Shown here one piece after another: positions 10,059-20,158 of a stretch of 64,000 nucleotides of DNA. The stretch comes from Linyphia triangularis (lineage: Eukaryota; Arthropoda; Arachnida; Araneae; Linyphiidae): the NCBI GenBank assembly GCA_963978545.1, contig OZ021723.1:97046002-97110001 (forward strand). Reading direction: 5' to 3'. Under the pieces are notes generated by a model that did not search any database, was not told the DNA's origin, and worked only from the letters and a program-made list of their open reading frames with translations. The stretch's first letter is position 1. Each line of letters starts with the position of its first letter. A program made the position numbers and the translations under genes.

Positions 10059-11085
10059 ATATGTTTGACTGTTAATTTCTCCTACCTCTTCATTCAATGG
10101 ACCACGGGAGCTACATGTCCTTTTATGTGCCTTCAAATCAGGAGCCTTAAGAAGTCCTTGTGGGATAGACGATCTTGAGGGAAAACACTTTAATAAATCA
10201 TAAACCATCCCATTGACAAATAGTGCAGATTAATATTTTAAACCACCAATATAAAAGAGAACGCATAAAAATAGTCTTAGAGGAACTTAGTATCCTTCAC
10301 ACTTTTTTTTACTTTCAATTACCCATAATACATAGGGTAATAAAAGTATAGGATTCGGTCCAATTTTTTTTTTTTTTTTTTTTTTTTTCTTTTGCATTTT
10401 TCCACGATTTGGAACATCCTGATCTAAAAAAAGTGATCTAGAATTATTTTTTTTTTGTCTGTGTGTACGTGATCAGCATAACTCTCGAACAAATTGACTA
10501 ACGATGTTCAAATTTGGAGAGCAGGTTGGTGATGGCCCAAGGACCTACCATTTAGGGTTTATGTCAAAATCACGCATGCGCATAAGGTAGCTGCCATTGA
10601 AAAAATCATGTTTTTCAGTAATTGCTAAAAAACAGCTGTAACGATTTTGTTCAAAATCGCTGTGGTAATGCTTCTTAAGATGTTCTAAACATCCCCACCT
10701 CCGGAATTCCCGTAAAAATGATTTAAAAAGTTGAAAAACGAATACCTTTAACACAAAGTCCTCTTTGCTTGAACATAGCTCATCAACGATCTTTTTTCTC
10801 CTCTCCTAAGTTTCACTTATTTTTAAGGATAATATAGGAATTTTCGAAAAGTATATCGCCAAAGACACCATTTTTTACTCTTTTACTCTTTGCACTCTTA
10901 TATGGGTCTTAAAAAAAAAACTTTTTTTTTTTTTTTTAAGACCCATATAAGAATTATCGCCAAACTGGCAATTTTTTCTAAGCAAATGATGACAATATAA
11001 AAACAATAAATGTCACAAATCCACATCAGTAATATAGTGTAATTGAAAGTTGTACGATGTCCCACGTCCCTAGTTTTATTTAAAC
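10059..11085 (+). repeat. Dispersed repeat R1, unit 2
   Basis: This is a paralog of 12388-12970 plus 15442-15600. The 3' block (AGTGTAATTGAAAGTTGTAC) matches 15550-15600. Internal poly(T) is at 10363-10389. The text around 10455-10500 (reverse complement GAGAGTTATGCTGATCACG) resembles 3' ends seen in arthropod transposons, which is why I suspect a transposon rather than a host duplication. Minus-strand frames such as 10545-10754 have a diverged counterpart at 12622-12849. Confidence 0.65.
10895..10952. repeat. Perfect-armed hairpin
   Basis: TCTTATATGGGTCTTAAAA is followed after an A/T run by its complement, so a stem of about 25 base pairs with almost no loop can form. Confidence 0.85.
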
Positions 11086-11250
11086 CTTTAAATTTATAAT
11101 TTTTACATATTTTGAAGTATTACTAAGTAAAAACTCAATTTCATTTTCAAAAAAAAGTCAACATAGTGCTCTCAATTTTTAAAATTTAAGTAAAAAAAAA
11201 AAAACCATAAAATTTCAAATTCTATCTTTTTCATTTTTCAATATTTTTTC

Positions 11251-11256
<6 letters not shown>

Positions 11257-11295
<39 letters not shown>

Positions 11296-11426
11296 TGTTC
11301 CTAGTAATATACCCCAACTTTTTAGGCATCGGATTTAGAATAAGTTAAATAGTTTTCAAGGAAAACGATGATTAGTGTACCTATAGTTAAAAAAGCTTAA
11401 AAAAAAGGATATGTTTTAACATTTAA

Positions 11427-11459
<33 letters not shown>

Positions 11460-11460
11460 C
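11257..11460. repeat. Poly(T) and poly(A) runs
   Basis: A run of about 36 T at 11257-11292 and of about 26 A at 11434-11459 flank 140 bases of AT-rich DNA. Confidence 0.9.
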
Positions 11461-11843
11461 ATTTTATTCAAAAATCCCTGCCTAATTTTATCAAATAGAT
11501 CTTTAGAATGACACCAAACACATTTCAAGTCAAATCATTCATATTTGCTGAAGTTTTAGCATTTTGAGTTAGGGGGAGAATTTAAAAAATCACAAACTAA
11601 GAAAAATGCGTTCGAAACATCGATGGGGCTATTGCGGCAATGCTAAATATCCCATAACCATATAGTTTTTCTGCAATTGCAGTTAACGGATCAGTTCAAA
11701 CACTTGCCAGAATAAGGAGACGGTTTCAAAGATTAAAAACACGCGAAAAATAGAAAATTGATATTTTCATAATATTTTGTAAAAACAAGGTATACCAAGT
11801 CCCCTTAAAATGAAATTAAAAGCATTAAAAGTATTCTATTTTG
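11461..11843. other. Unassigned sequence
   Basis: No gene supported. The right part ends TCCCCTTAAAA, which resembles the TIR of the TTAA element at 51981-52700, but I cannot find the other end. Confidence 0.35.
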
Positions 11844-11857
11844 CTTATGGTAGAAGG

Positions 11858-12039
11858 GCCGACCAAACTGTATAGTGGTTAGCGTGCTAGCTTCTAGACC
11901 GCGAGGTTGCGAGTTCCGAGTCCCATGTTAGGCATGGGTGTTTGTAAATGTATGTTGGCTTGTCAAATGACGAATGTTTCGGCGCATCGCGGCCCTCGTG
12001 TTGCTGATGATGCCAGATAATCTGAAAACAACCAAACAA
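11858..12039 (+). mobile_element. SINE family A with target duplication
   Basis: Complete head, boxes and body. The target duplication CTTATGGTAG occurs at 11844-11853 and 12040-12049. One inserted base (GAGTTCCGAGTCC) breaks the B box. Confidence 0.9.
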
Positions 12040-12069
12040 CTTATGGTAGTAAAGCGTAAGCTATCTTTC

Positions 12070-12251
12070 GCCGACCAAACGGTATAGTGGTTAGCGTGCT
12101 GGCTTCTAGACCGCGAGGTTGCGGGTTCGAGTCCCGTGTTGGCATGGATGTTTGTAAATGTATGTTGGTTTGTTAAATGACGAAATGTTTCGGCGCATTA
12201 TAGCCCTCGTGTTGCTGACGGCGCCAGATAATCTGAATGCAACCAACCAAC
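12070..12251 (+). mobile_element. SINE family A with 15-bp target duplication
   Basis: Full-length copy with an intact B box and an (AACC)3 tail. Duplications CGTAAGCTATCTTTC (12055-12069) and CGTAAGCTAGCTTTC (12252-12266) differ at one base. Confidence 0.92.
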
Positions 12252-12266
12252 CGTAAGCTAGCTTTC

Positions 12267-12360
12267 AAGGACGACGGGGCTCGATCCAGGGACCATTGTG
12301 TCTCGAGACAGATGCTTTACCGCTGTGCAAAAGAGTACTCCAGTGCACAGAAGTTTTATC
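12267..12360 (-). mobile_element. tRNA-like SINE fragment or tRNA relic
   Basis: On the minus strand CAGCGGTAAAGCATCTG could be an A box and GGATCGAGCCCCG a degraded B box about 40 bases later. It is not a functional tRNA, since no acceptor stem closes. Confidence 0.4.
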
Positions 12361-12387
12361 TGTTATTTGATGTCGCCACAGAAGAAG

Positions 12388-12970
12388 GATCCTTTATTCA
12401 TTTGTTTGACTATTAAATTTCTCTTACCACTCCTTTGAATGGACCTCAGGAGCAACATGTCCAATTGTGTTCCATCTAATCAGGAGCTCTAAATTAGTCC
12501 TTTGTGGAATGGACGCTCTTGAGGAAGAACACTTCAATGAATCATAAACCATGCTATTGACATATGTGTCAGATTAACATTTTAAACCACCAATATAAAA
12601 GATAATGAAAGAAAAAAAGATTTAAAAGGAAATTACAAATAATACATTTTGTATTCTGTTTATGGTGTGGGTGTGCTGTGAACATAACTCCGGAAAGTGT
12701 TGTTCAACTTTAGTATTCGGGTTAGTGATAGCCATGGAACCTGTCATTAGATTTTCGTCAAAATTGCGCAAGCGCACAAAGTAGTTTGCATTGAAACGTT
12801 TCTTTTTCAGCCTTTGCCAATAAATGACTCTAATTTGAATCAAAATCATTCGAATAATGAATTAAAGGTGTTCTTAACATCTCCACCTTGAACATTCATG
12901 TAAAATTTCGATATAGACGTAAAAAGTATAAAAACGAATGTCTTTAACTCATAGTTTTCTTCCTTTGAGC
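12388..12970 (+). repeat. Dispersed repeat R1, unit 3, left part
   Basis: It starts GGATCCTTTATTCATTTGTT, the paralog of the empty site of LTR a. It is interrupted at 12970 by the hAT element and resumes at 15450. Confidence 0.7.
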
Positions 12971-15441
12971 CAGTGATTCTCATCCTGTGGGGCGCGAGAA
13001 TATCCAAGAGAAAAATATTACTTAAAAAAATTGATTCACTGACACTTACACGCAGAAAACAAAATAACTTAACATATACATATTTTACATATTTAACAAA
13101 TAAAGTAAAACCACTTACTAAATCAAAACTTACTTAATCAAAACATACTAAATTAAAAACAAATTTAATAATTATTAGTGACTTCCTTGGGCCTGTCTTG
13201 CAGAGCAAAGTTTTTTGAAGGAAGGCTTAATATTAGAAATAGCCACTCTCAGTTTTGTTTCTATGTTTAGCCGAGATCTATATTTTGTCTTCAAAGAAGC
13301 CACAGCAAAAAATCCAGTTTCACAAAGGTAGGATGTTGAAAATGTTAATAGAATGCGAAATGCCCTTGTTTTTAGTGCAGAAAAATCCTCCTCTACTCCT
13401 GCCCAAAATTCAAATAGTGATTTATTACTAAATTGTCTTTTGGTTTCTCAACTTTTGTCGTGAAGTCTATGAATTTTTCTTCCTCATCAATTGAGAGTCC
13501 TTCGGGAGTCTTATGAAATGGATCCCTAACCCACTCGTAACTTGCTATCAGTTTGTCGTCAGCAAGAAAATACTTTTTAAAATTCTTTGCCAGCATGGCT
13601 AAACAAATTTCAATGATTACAAAAACAACTTTTACATGTTCTTCTTCAGCCTTGTAAGTTTTAGTACAATCATTCACATTTGCAAGCATTGTTAAGTTAT
13701 TTTGCTTTAAATTTCTGCTCCACAATTCCAATTCTCTACAAAAAGCATTAACTTTATCACTCGTATCCAACATATGTGTATTTGCTCCTTGGAGTTGAAG
13801 ATTCAAGTTATTTAATTTCTCGAATATGTCGACCAAGTCGCTCAATTTCATTACAAATAAACCACTGCAAAAATTCTCGGCTTCCATTCTGTTTTCTTCT
13901 TCTAGGAAAATAGCAATTTCTTCTCTTAATTCAAAAAACGTTGCAAAAATTTCCCACGTGATAACCATCTTGCCTCGTAATAAAATAGTAACGCTGATTG
14001 TACTGAACCCATGTCTTTACAAAAAAGTGCGGAAAAGATTCTCGTTTTCAGGGGTCTCATTTTTATATACGGTTATAACCGCAGTTAACGCAATATTCAG
14101 ACCAGGATTCATTTCTTTCGAAGCCAAAGCTTCTCTGTGGACGCAAAGAGGCGATTTTTGTTTTACAAGTGCTTGTATACCTTGGAATCTTCTGGACATT
14201 GAACGAGCACCATCGGTGCATATTCCGACGAAATGTTTCCATTCTATGCTTAAAATCATTTAATCATTATGCATAAAATCATTTAAAATAGCAACTAAAG
14301 CGAGCACTGTTGTTTGGAGTTCTATTCATTTGCAGAAAAGTAGTTCTACTACAGACACAAAATCGAGCATAGGCAATTAAATGAACATCTTTATTACTAT
14401 CTGTTGCTTCGTCAAGCTGTATTGAAAACAATTTGTCACGCAACTTCGAGAAAAGCTGACACTGTACATCTTCCGCTATATCACCAATTCGACGAGCAAC
14501 AGTATCATTTGAAAGAGGTATGGACTGCAATTGTTGAGAAATTTTTTCTCTAAACATAGTTTCTACAATTTCAATTGCTGCAGGCAAAATAAGCTCTTCA
14601 TCAATGGTGTGAGGTATTTTACATCTGGCTATTTTATATGAAACTTTGCAAGATGCAATTAAAGCTTTTTTATTCACAGAAAAATTTTCTTTAAAAAATG
14701 ATTTTTGCTTTTTATATGATATTTATTTTAATTCGAAGAATTCTCTGGGTTTGTTGACGTACTCGCTATGAAGCGTTTCCAAATATCGTTTAAGTTTATT
14801 AGGTTTCATGCTGTCTGCGGCCAATATTTTTGAGCAAATGATACACAGGGGCCTTTCTTCTTCATTTACTTCAGTACTGGTAAACCCAAAATTTAAGTAT
14901 TCTTGAGAATATTTTCTTGATTTTATTTTCGGAACCACGCTCGTCTGTGATGTATTTGTTGATGCTTGACTATCGTCTAATGCTCATTTACTACCGCTTA
15001 AAAATTTATCCATGAGTCTGAATAAATCTGCCGCCGTGAATATTTAATATGGTGAATTGCAATTAAAACGAAAACATATATAATGTCCACAATCACGATA
15101 GATTCGATAACGGTAGAAGGATCGACTCGAATGAGACTGGCTGGAATTAAAACTTGTGTTATCGAACATTTTTCTTCTTCCTATGAGAAAACATTTGCTC
15201 TGCGCATGCTCGAGACGGCATTGGTCGTGTTCACCGCCCGCTTGGCAAAATGCCAGATGTGGTTTCTCGCCTACGTTGGCTTGCTTTTACTCATGTTTGG
15301 CAGTTAGTTAAAAATAATTTAAAAACAGAATCCAAAATACTCAATATATATTATTGTTGTATACATTTTATTGTAAGCGGGGCGAGAGGAAAATTATGAT
15401 TGAAAACTGGGTTGCGAATACTGAAAGGTTGAGAAACGCTG
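12971..15441 (-). mobile_element. hAT element, complete ends, 8-bp target duplication
   Basis: The ends are CAGTGATTCTCATCCTG (left) and the complement of CAGCGTTTCTCAACCTTTC (right), matching the hAT consensus CAGNGNTTCTCA. The 8-bp duplication CTTTGAGC is perfect: 12963-12970 and 15442-15449. It carries a degenerate transposase on the minus strand and is inserted in R1 unit 3. Confidence 0.92.
13175..15010 (-). pseudogene. ZBED/FAM200-like hAT transposase, broken
   Basis: Minus-strand fragments appear in the correct order. At 14938-14723 is a BED-type zinc finger (ERPLCIICSK, then KLKRYLETLHSEY). At 14677-14279 is the N-terminal helical part and first catalytic region (PLSNDTVARRIGDIAED, FSIQLDEATDSN). 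At 14259-14017 is CTDGARSMSRRFQGIQALVK with HREALASK. At 13968-13393 is the helical middle (LSDLVDIFEKLNNLNLQLQG). Near 13380-13175 is the hAT dimerisation end (STSYLCETGFFAVASLKTKY). The layout is that of the hAT transposases domesticated as ZBED5/FAM200 in vertebrates. At least four frame breaks make it a pseudogene; no piece alone could be active. It would have excised and inserted the flanking element. Confidence 0.9.
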
Positions 15442-15600
15442 CTTTGAGCAGTAGCCGTCAATGACGCTTTCTCTTCTGTTTCACTTACTCAAAGGAATAA
15501 TGTCAACCACGGTATATTACACCAATCCCTATCAAGTTCGTATAGTATTATAGTGTAAATGAAAGTTGTGCGATGTTCCACATTCCTAGTTTAAATAAAG
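15442..15600 (+). repeat. Dispersed repeat R1, unit 3, right part
   Basis: It resumes after the target duplication and matches the end of unit 2 (AAAGTTGTGCGATGTTCCAC against AAAGTTGTACGATGTCCCAC). Confidence 0.65.
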
Positions 15601-16642
15601 ATATAACAGATTAGTTCAAATAATACAAGTGTTCTCGTTATTGGCTTATGAAGTAGTATTTTCACTCCTTGAGCAACAGTGAGTTTTCTCGAATCGGGCC
15701 ACGAAAGTCTTAAACATAATTAATTATTTAAAATAACATTATTTTTTTATATATATATATATTTCAGTAAATTAAAATACACATTTCTAATTATCCCTAC
15801 TATATTGATAAAAATCGAAAAAGAGATATAAACTTCTATTTGTTTAATTCAAAGACATTTTTAAATAAATCATATCTAAATTACAAACTTAACACATATT
15901 TTACATCCATATTACTCGTTATTTCGTTATGCATCTTTTATTGTAGTGGAAACAGTTTATTTGAAATTTATTTGTGATGATATTTTTTATAAAATAAAAC
16001 ATCTTATATTTTATTACATTTCTGTTTTAAATGGATTATTTACTTAATCTAGGATAAGTTAAATAAGTATCTTTTTACATACATATGGACATAATTATTT
16101 ATAATTAAGTATTTATGAATGTTCTTTTTCGCATACTTATTATTTAAAAAACTACTTCTAAATACTGTATGAGAATTAACTTTTTTTATGTAACAACATT
16201 TTTAGTACTTCAATTTGTCATTTAAGTAAAAGTATTAAAATTTAATTGACTGTTTTAAAGAAAGTCACAATTAATTGCCCCCAAGCGACTTTATTATTTC
16301 GTCATTTATCTTTAACATTAAAAGCTCTTTTGTTAATTGAGTTTTTGGAGATTTAATCTTATTTTATAATTAATACGACGCAAAAATAGAAATATATATA
16401 TATTAACAATAGTAAATATATGAAATGTATAAAATATTTAAATCATAATATATACGAAGTCTTTATAGAAGTTATTTAATTTTATGACTATCTTATAAAT
16501 ATTCACTCAATGGAACAAAATATTTTAATAGTGCAGTATTAATTGACTTAACCTGCTCTTTAAAAAAATAAATTATTCCTTAGCCAAATACAAGGTGTGT
16601 TTAAAAAGCTCCTTGAATAGTATCAGGAAAGAATAACACAAT
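15601..16642. other. Very AT-rich, no gene seen
   Basis: Short TA runs (15751 and 16396) and no frame longer than chance. Confidence 0.5.
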
Positions 16643-16646
16643 ATAC

Positions 16647-17556
16647 TGTTACGAATTTCTGTATATTTGTAAATATTTCGTAGAATTAATTATGTGAAAA
16701 GATAAATGTTATGTACATTTCGCTTAAGGCAGTGCAATAGTTTGTCTTACTTCACTTTCCTGCTATGTGTCTCATAATGCTTAAAAACGAGTTTACAGAG
16801 ATTACGCTGAGAAGCGAGTTTTACAAAGAGAAAGCCATTTAACATTATGGTTAATGGCAATCTCGCCAAGTTGGCGATGGTTTTGGCGACTAATTTTTGT
16901 CGCCAAATTTGGTGAGAAATCGCCAACTGTCGTCAAACTTGGCGACCATTTGGCGACATTTTCGGTTCCCATGTACATGTATAGGACTTTTCGACAACGA
17001 TCTAGGAAGTTCTCCAAATTTCTATCTCCGAAAGATTCGCGAAAGGATTAACTTTCCTATATAAGCCCAAAAGAGCAGGTGATCGAGTTAGTTGAGTTAA
17101 CCCTTTGCACTCCAGTGGCGCCTCTCAGGCGCCACACGATTGGATGCCAAACCACGAGAGGACCATTAGGTGTGATGCGGAAATTCGATGCAAGGCCAAT
17201 GACTGTGTTTAGTTTCTATGAAGCAAATCCATAAACACCAGCCGAACCTAAAATGTCTCGAGTTTCTGATTCCTCCGCGCGAAAAAGGCATGGAGTGCAA
17301 AGGGTTAAGTTACTGAGTTAGTTGTCTCTCAACGAGCATTCAGTGTGTTCCTAAAGTGAACTATATTGCATTGTCTTTTGAGGTGGTTTTTAGCACTTGT
17401 TTATCAACTTTTTATCTGCTGTTTTGTGCACTATTGATTGTGTGAAGAGCTGTATTGAATCTACTAGAACGAGAAGTTCTGGAGTTATATCGGAATAAAT
17501 TTCTGCAAGTTTTGATCTCCTTTGGCTTCAAGTCTTTCGAACCCATTCACGCAACA
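16647..17556 (+). mobile_element. Solo LTR (gypsy-type), copy b
   Basis: It runs from TGTTACGAATTTCTGTATAT to CATTCACGCAACA with 4-bp duplication ATAC at 16643-16646 and 17557-17560. TATA-like CCTATATAAGCCC is at 17056-17068. GGAATAAATTTCTGCAAG near 17490 holds the poly(A) signal. It carries the TTAA MITE at 17101-17304. An A run of about 23 follows the duplication. Confidence 0.9.
17101..17304. mobile_element. piggyBac-like MITE nested in LTR b
   Basis: TTAA flanks both sides (17097-17100 and 17305-17308). The inverted ends are CCCTTTGCACTCCA and its exact complement. At 204 bp it is non-autonomous. An inner GGCGCCTCTCAGGCGCC palindrome lies near the left end. Confidence 0.88.
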
Positions 17557-17791
17557 ATACAAAAAAAAAAAAAAAAAAAAAAACACACTCATTGGAATTC
17601 AATACAATCTCCATCAGTCACAATACACGTTTGACAAAGTTTGTAAAGCTATTGGAATCTAACAGAAAATCTGATGTAGCACGTCTTTGGATATACGGTG
17701 CGTCTGCAAAACGTGCTTTTTAATCGAAATCTTTAACCAAACATAGGCTTTTGAATCAGATGTAAATCCCTTTTTTGCTAGTAGCTTTTTA

Positions 17792-18835
17792 GACTGTGGG
17801 GCGACTGCAAATTTAGGTACCCCATCGAACATCATTCTGAATTTTTTTGTAGAATGGTGTTACGAATAGAGCCAAGTTGGCGACGGTTTTGGCGACTAAT
17901 TTTTGTAGCCAAATTTGGCGAGAAATCGCCAAATGGTGCCAAACTTGGTGACCATTTGGTGACATTTTCTGTCCCCATGTACATGTATAGGAATTTTCGA
18001 CTACGATCTGGAAAGTTTTCCAAATATCTACCTCTAGAAGATTCACGAAGGTTCGCCTCCCCTATAAAAGGCCGGCCGTGAGTGGAATTAGTTAGTTGAG
18101 TCAGTTAGTTGACTGGAATTTCTGAGTTGAGATACTGACTGAGTGGAGTTACTGACTTGGTTGTCTGTCAGCGAGCATTCAGAGAGTTCCGAAAGCGAAC
18201 TGTATTGCATTGTCTTTTGCGGTGATTTAGCAGTTGTATGTCAAGTTTAACTGCTGTTTGTGCTCTATTGTTGTGTATAGAGCTGTATTGAGTCTACTAG
18301 AACGAGAAGTTCTGGAATTTAAAGGAATCTGTGAAGAGTTATATTGGAATAAATTTCTGCAAGTTTTGATCTGCTTTGGCTTCAAATCTTTCGAACCCAT
18401 CCACCCAACAATGGAGATAAATGCTAGTAGATTATAAATGCACTCACTGGTCTACAGGAGCGAAAATTGCCAAAAATGTACAAAAACTGACATTAAATAA
18501 GTTAAAAATCCGATCGTCGAAAATTTTCATTAATTTCCAAATCATGAGCGTTATTTTTTTTATGAGGTAACCTTTCGTTTTTCTTTACTTTTGAATGAGA
18601 AATAGTGCAGACGATATTTATTCTCTGTTGATAAATACTTCCATCTTTTAAAAGTGAAGTTGCCAATAAATATGATGTCATTGATGACGTAATATTTATT
18701 GGCAAATTGAGTGACTTTTACAAGATGAGAAAAGTACTTGGCACTAGGAAAGACAAATAATCTGCAGCCATTCTAATTGAAAATTAAAGAGAGGCGAATT
18801 ACTAAATGAAATCAAATGCTAATTATTTGGAAAAG
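17792..18835 (+). mobile_element. Foldback family FB-C, copy 1, split by LTR c
   Basis: The left tip (GGGGCGACTGCAA, CCCATCGAACATCATTCTGA) and, after 18415, the inner body (ACTGGTCTACAG, GATGACGTAATATTTATTG) match the complete copy at 42953-43610. The right terminal arm is missing. Confidence 0.75.
17858..18410 (+). mobile_element. Solo LTR (gypsy-type), copy c, internally deleted
   Basis: TGTTACGAAT is followed directly by AGAGCCAAGTTGGCGACGG, so about 230 bases present in the other copies are gone. It ends CCACCCAACA. The 4-bp duplication ATGG is intact (17854-17857 and 18411-18414). TATA-like CCTATAAAAGGCC is at 18060-18072. Confidence 0.88.
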
Positions 18836-19465
18836 TAAGCCATATTTAGAAGTGGTATTTAATTTTAATCATTCAAAGGAATATTTTTATCATTTTTTTA
18901 CAATAGTTCAGTTGCTAATATTTCTATTGAAAAATTACTGATAGCAGAAACAATAAAATAAAATATTGGTTTAGAGACTTAAAAACGCACAAGGCATAAA
19001 ATGTGCACTATTTATTTTTTATTGTTTAATAAGTTAATATTGGAATTTATGTGTTTAATTATTTAAAAATTTTAACTTTTTCAGTTTGAACTTTTAGTGT
19101 TTTATTATTAACATCATGACAACCATAGCATAATTTGCCATAACTATCAATTTACAAACTTTAAGTATTTTATTCTTGGTGATGACATTCATTTTTATCT
19201 TTGGAACTTAATATCTTCATATCCAGATCTTTGATGTAGGAAACTACATAAAATATTAACAATTATTATTTTTTTAACTGACATCCCACTTTTTGTTTGG
19301 CTACTTATATGGACCAAATGTATTGCTCTGTTAAACAAGATTCTGTTAACCACAAATAACTTAACTCTTTATTTCTGCTTCGACTATGCAATTTCCTTTA
19401 TAGTATTCTATGGAATACACGGCGCATATGATTGACATTTTAAAACATTGCCAACAACAATATCA
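18836..19465. other. Unassigned AT-rich DNA
   Basis: Nothing supported. Confidence 0.5.
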
Positions 19466-19646
19466 CCCATATGGTGGCTGTGTGGTTAGTGCTCTGGCTT
19501 CGCATACAAAAGATGCCGGGTTCAAATACCGTGTTAGGCATAGATATTCATTGTGATTCGGAATCCACGTTAAGCTGTATATCCTAGCCTGATTAGCTGT
19601 GATTGTGAAAAAAAATAGATCGCTGAGCTTACAAACCAACCAACAA
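19466..19646 (+). mobile_element. tRNA-derived SINE, family B, copy 1
   Basis: GTGTGGTTAGTGCTCTGGCTT (A-box region), a decayed B box (GGTTCAAATACC) and the body AGCCTGATTAGCTGTGATTG then AAAAATAGATCG and CAACCAAC. It shares this body with 53005-53172 and differs from family A. Confidence 0.8.
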
Positions 19647-20158
19647 AGCTAAAATAATATTGCTCTAGTTCAACTTCGATTGGTTAGCTAAATAATTATA
19701 AAACTTCAATTGGATAAAAGTTATCTCCTTTTGAAGAAAAAAAGATTTTTGTTCTCGAAATTATAATGACAATATGTAATAACTAGAATTATCAAATTTA
19801 ACACTACGGTATGGAACATATAAGTGCGGTTAGATCCATTGAGCAAACTCTTCATAATTCCTCAGAATTCTAGCACTTAAAAGCACACCGTACTAATTGA
19901 CGGGCTGCAATCATTTTATGCAAATTACAGCGCACCTGCGAATGCCCAACCGATGCAACAGAACTAAATTAAGTTACGTTTCAGAGATTCCACTTCGTTA
20001 ATTTGCTTTGTCCCAAATTATTTTAGTAAACACTAAATGCGTGCGCTCGTGCAAATTATAACGCAGTCTTGAGTTTAAAGGCTGAGCTGCTCATTTTGAA
20101 GGATTTTAAACGCTAGTGTTATCATTGGTGGTGTATAGGATTTATTTGAGTGAAATGC
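19647..20158. other. Unassigned sequence
   Basis: Two ATGCAAAT octamers and scattered GC, but no open frame or repeat. Confidence 0.4.
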
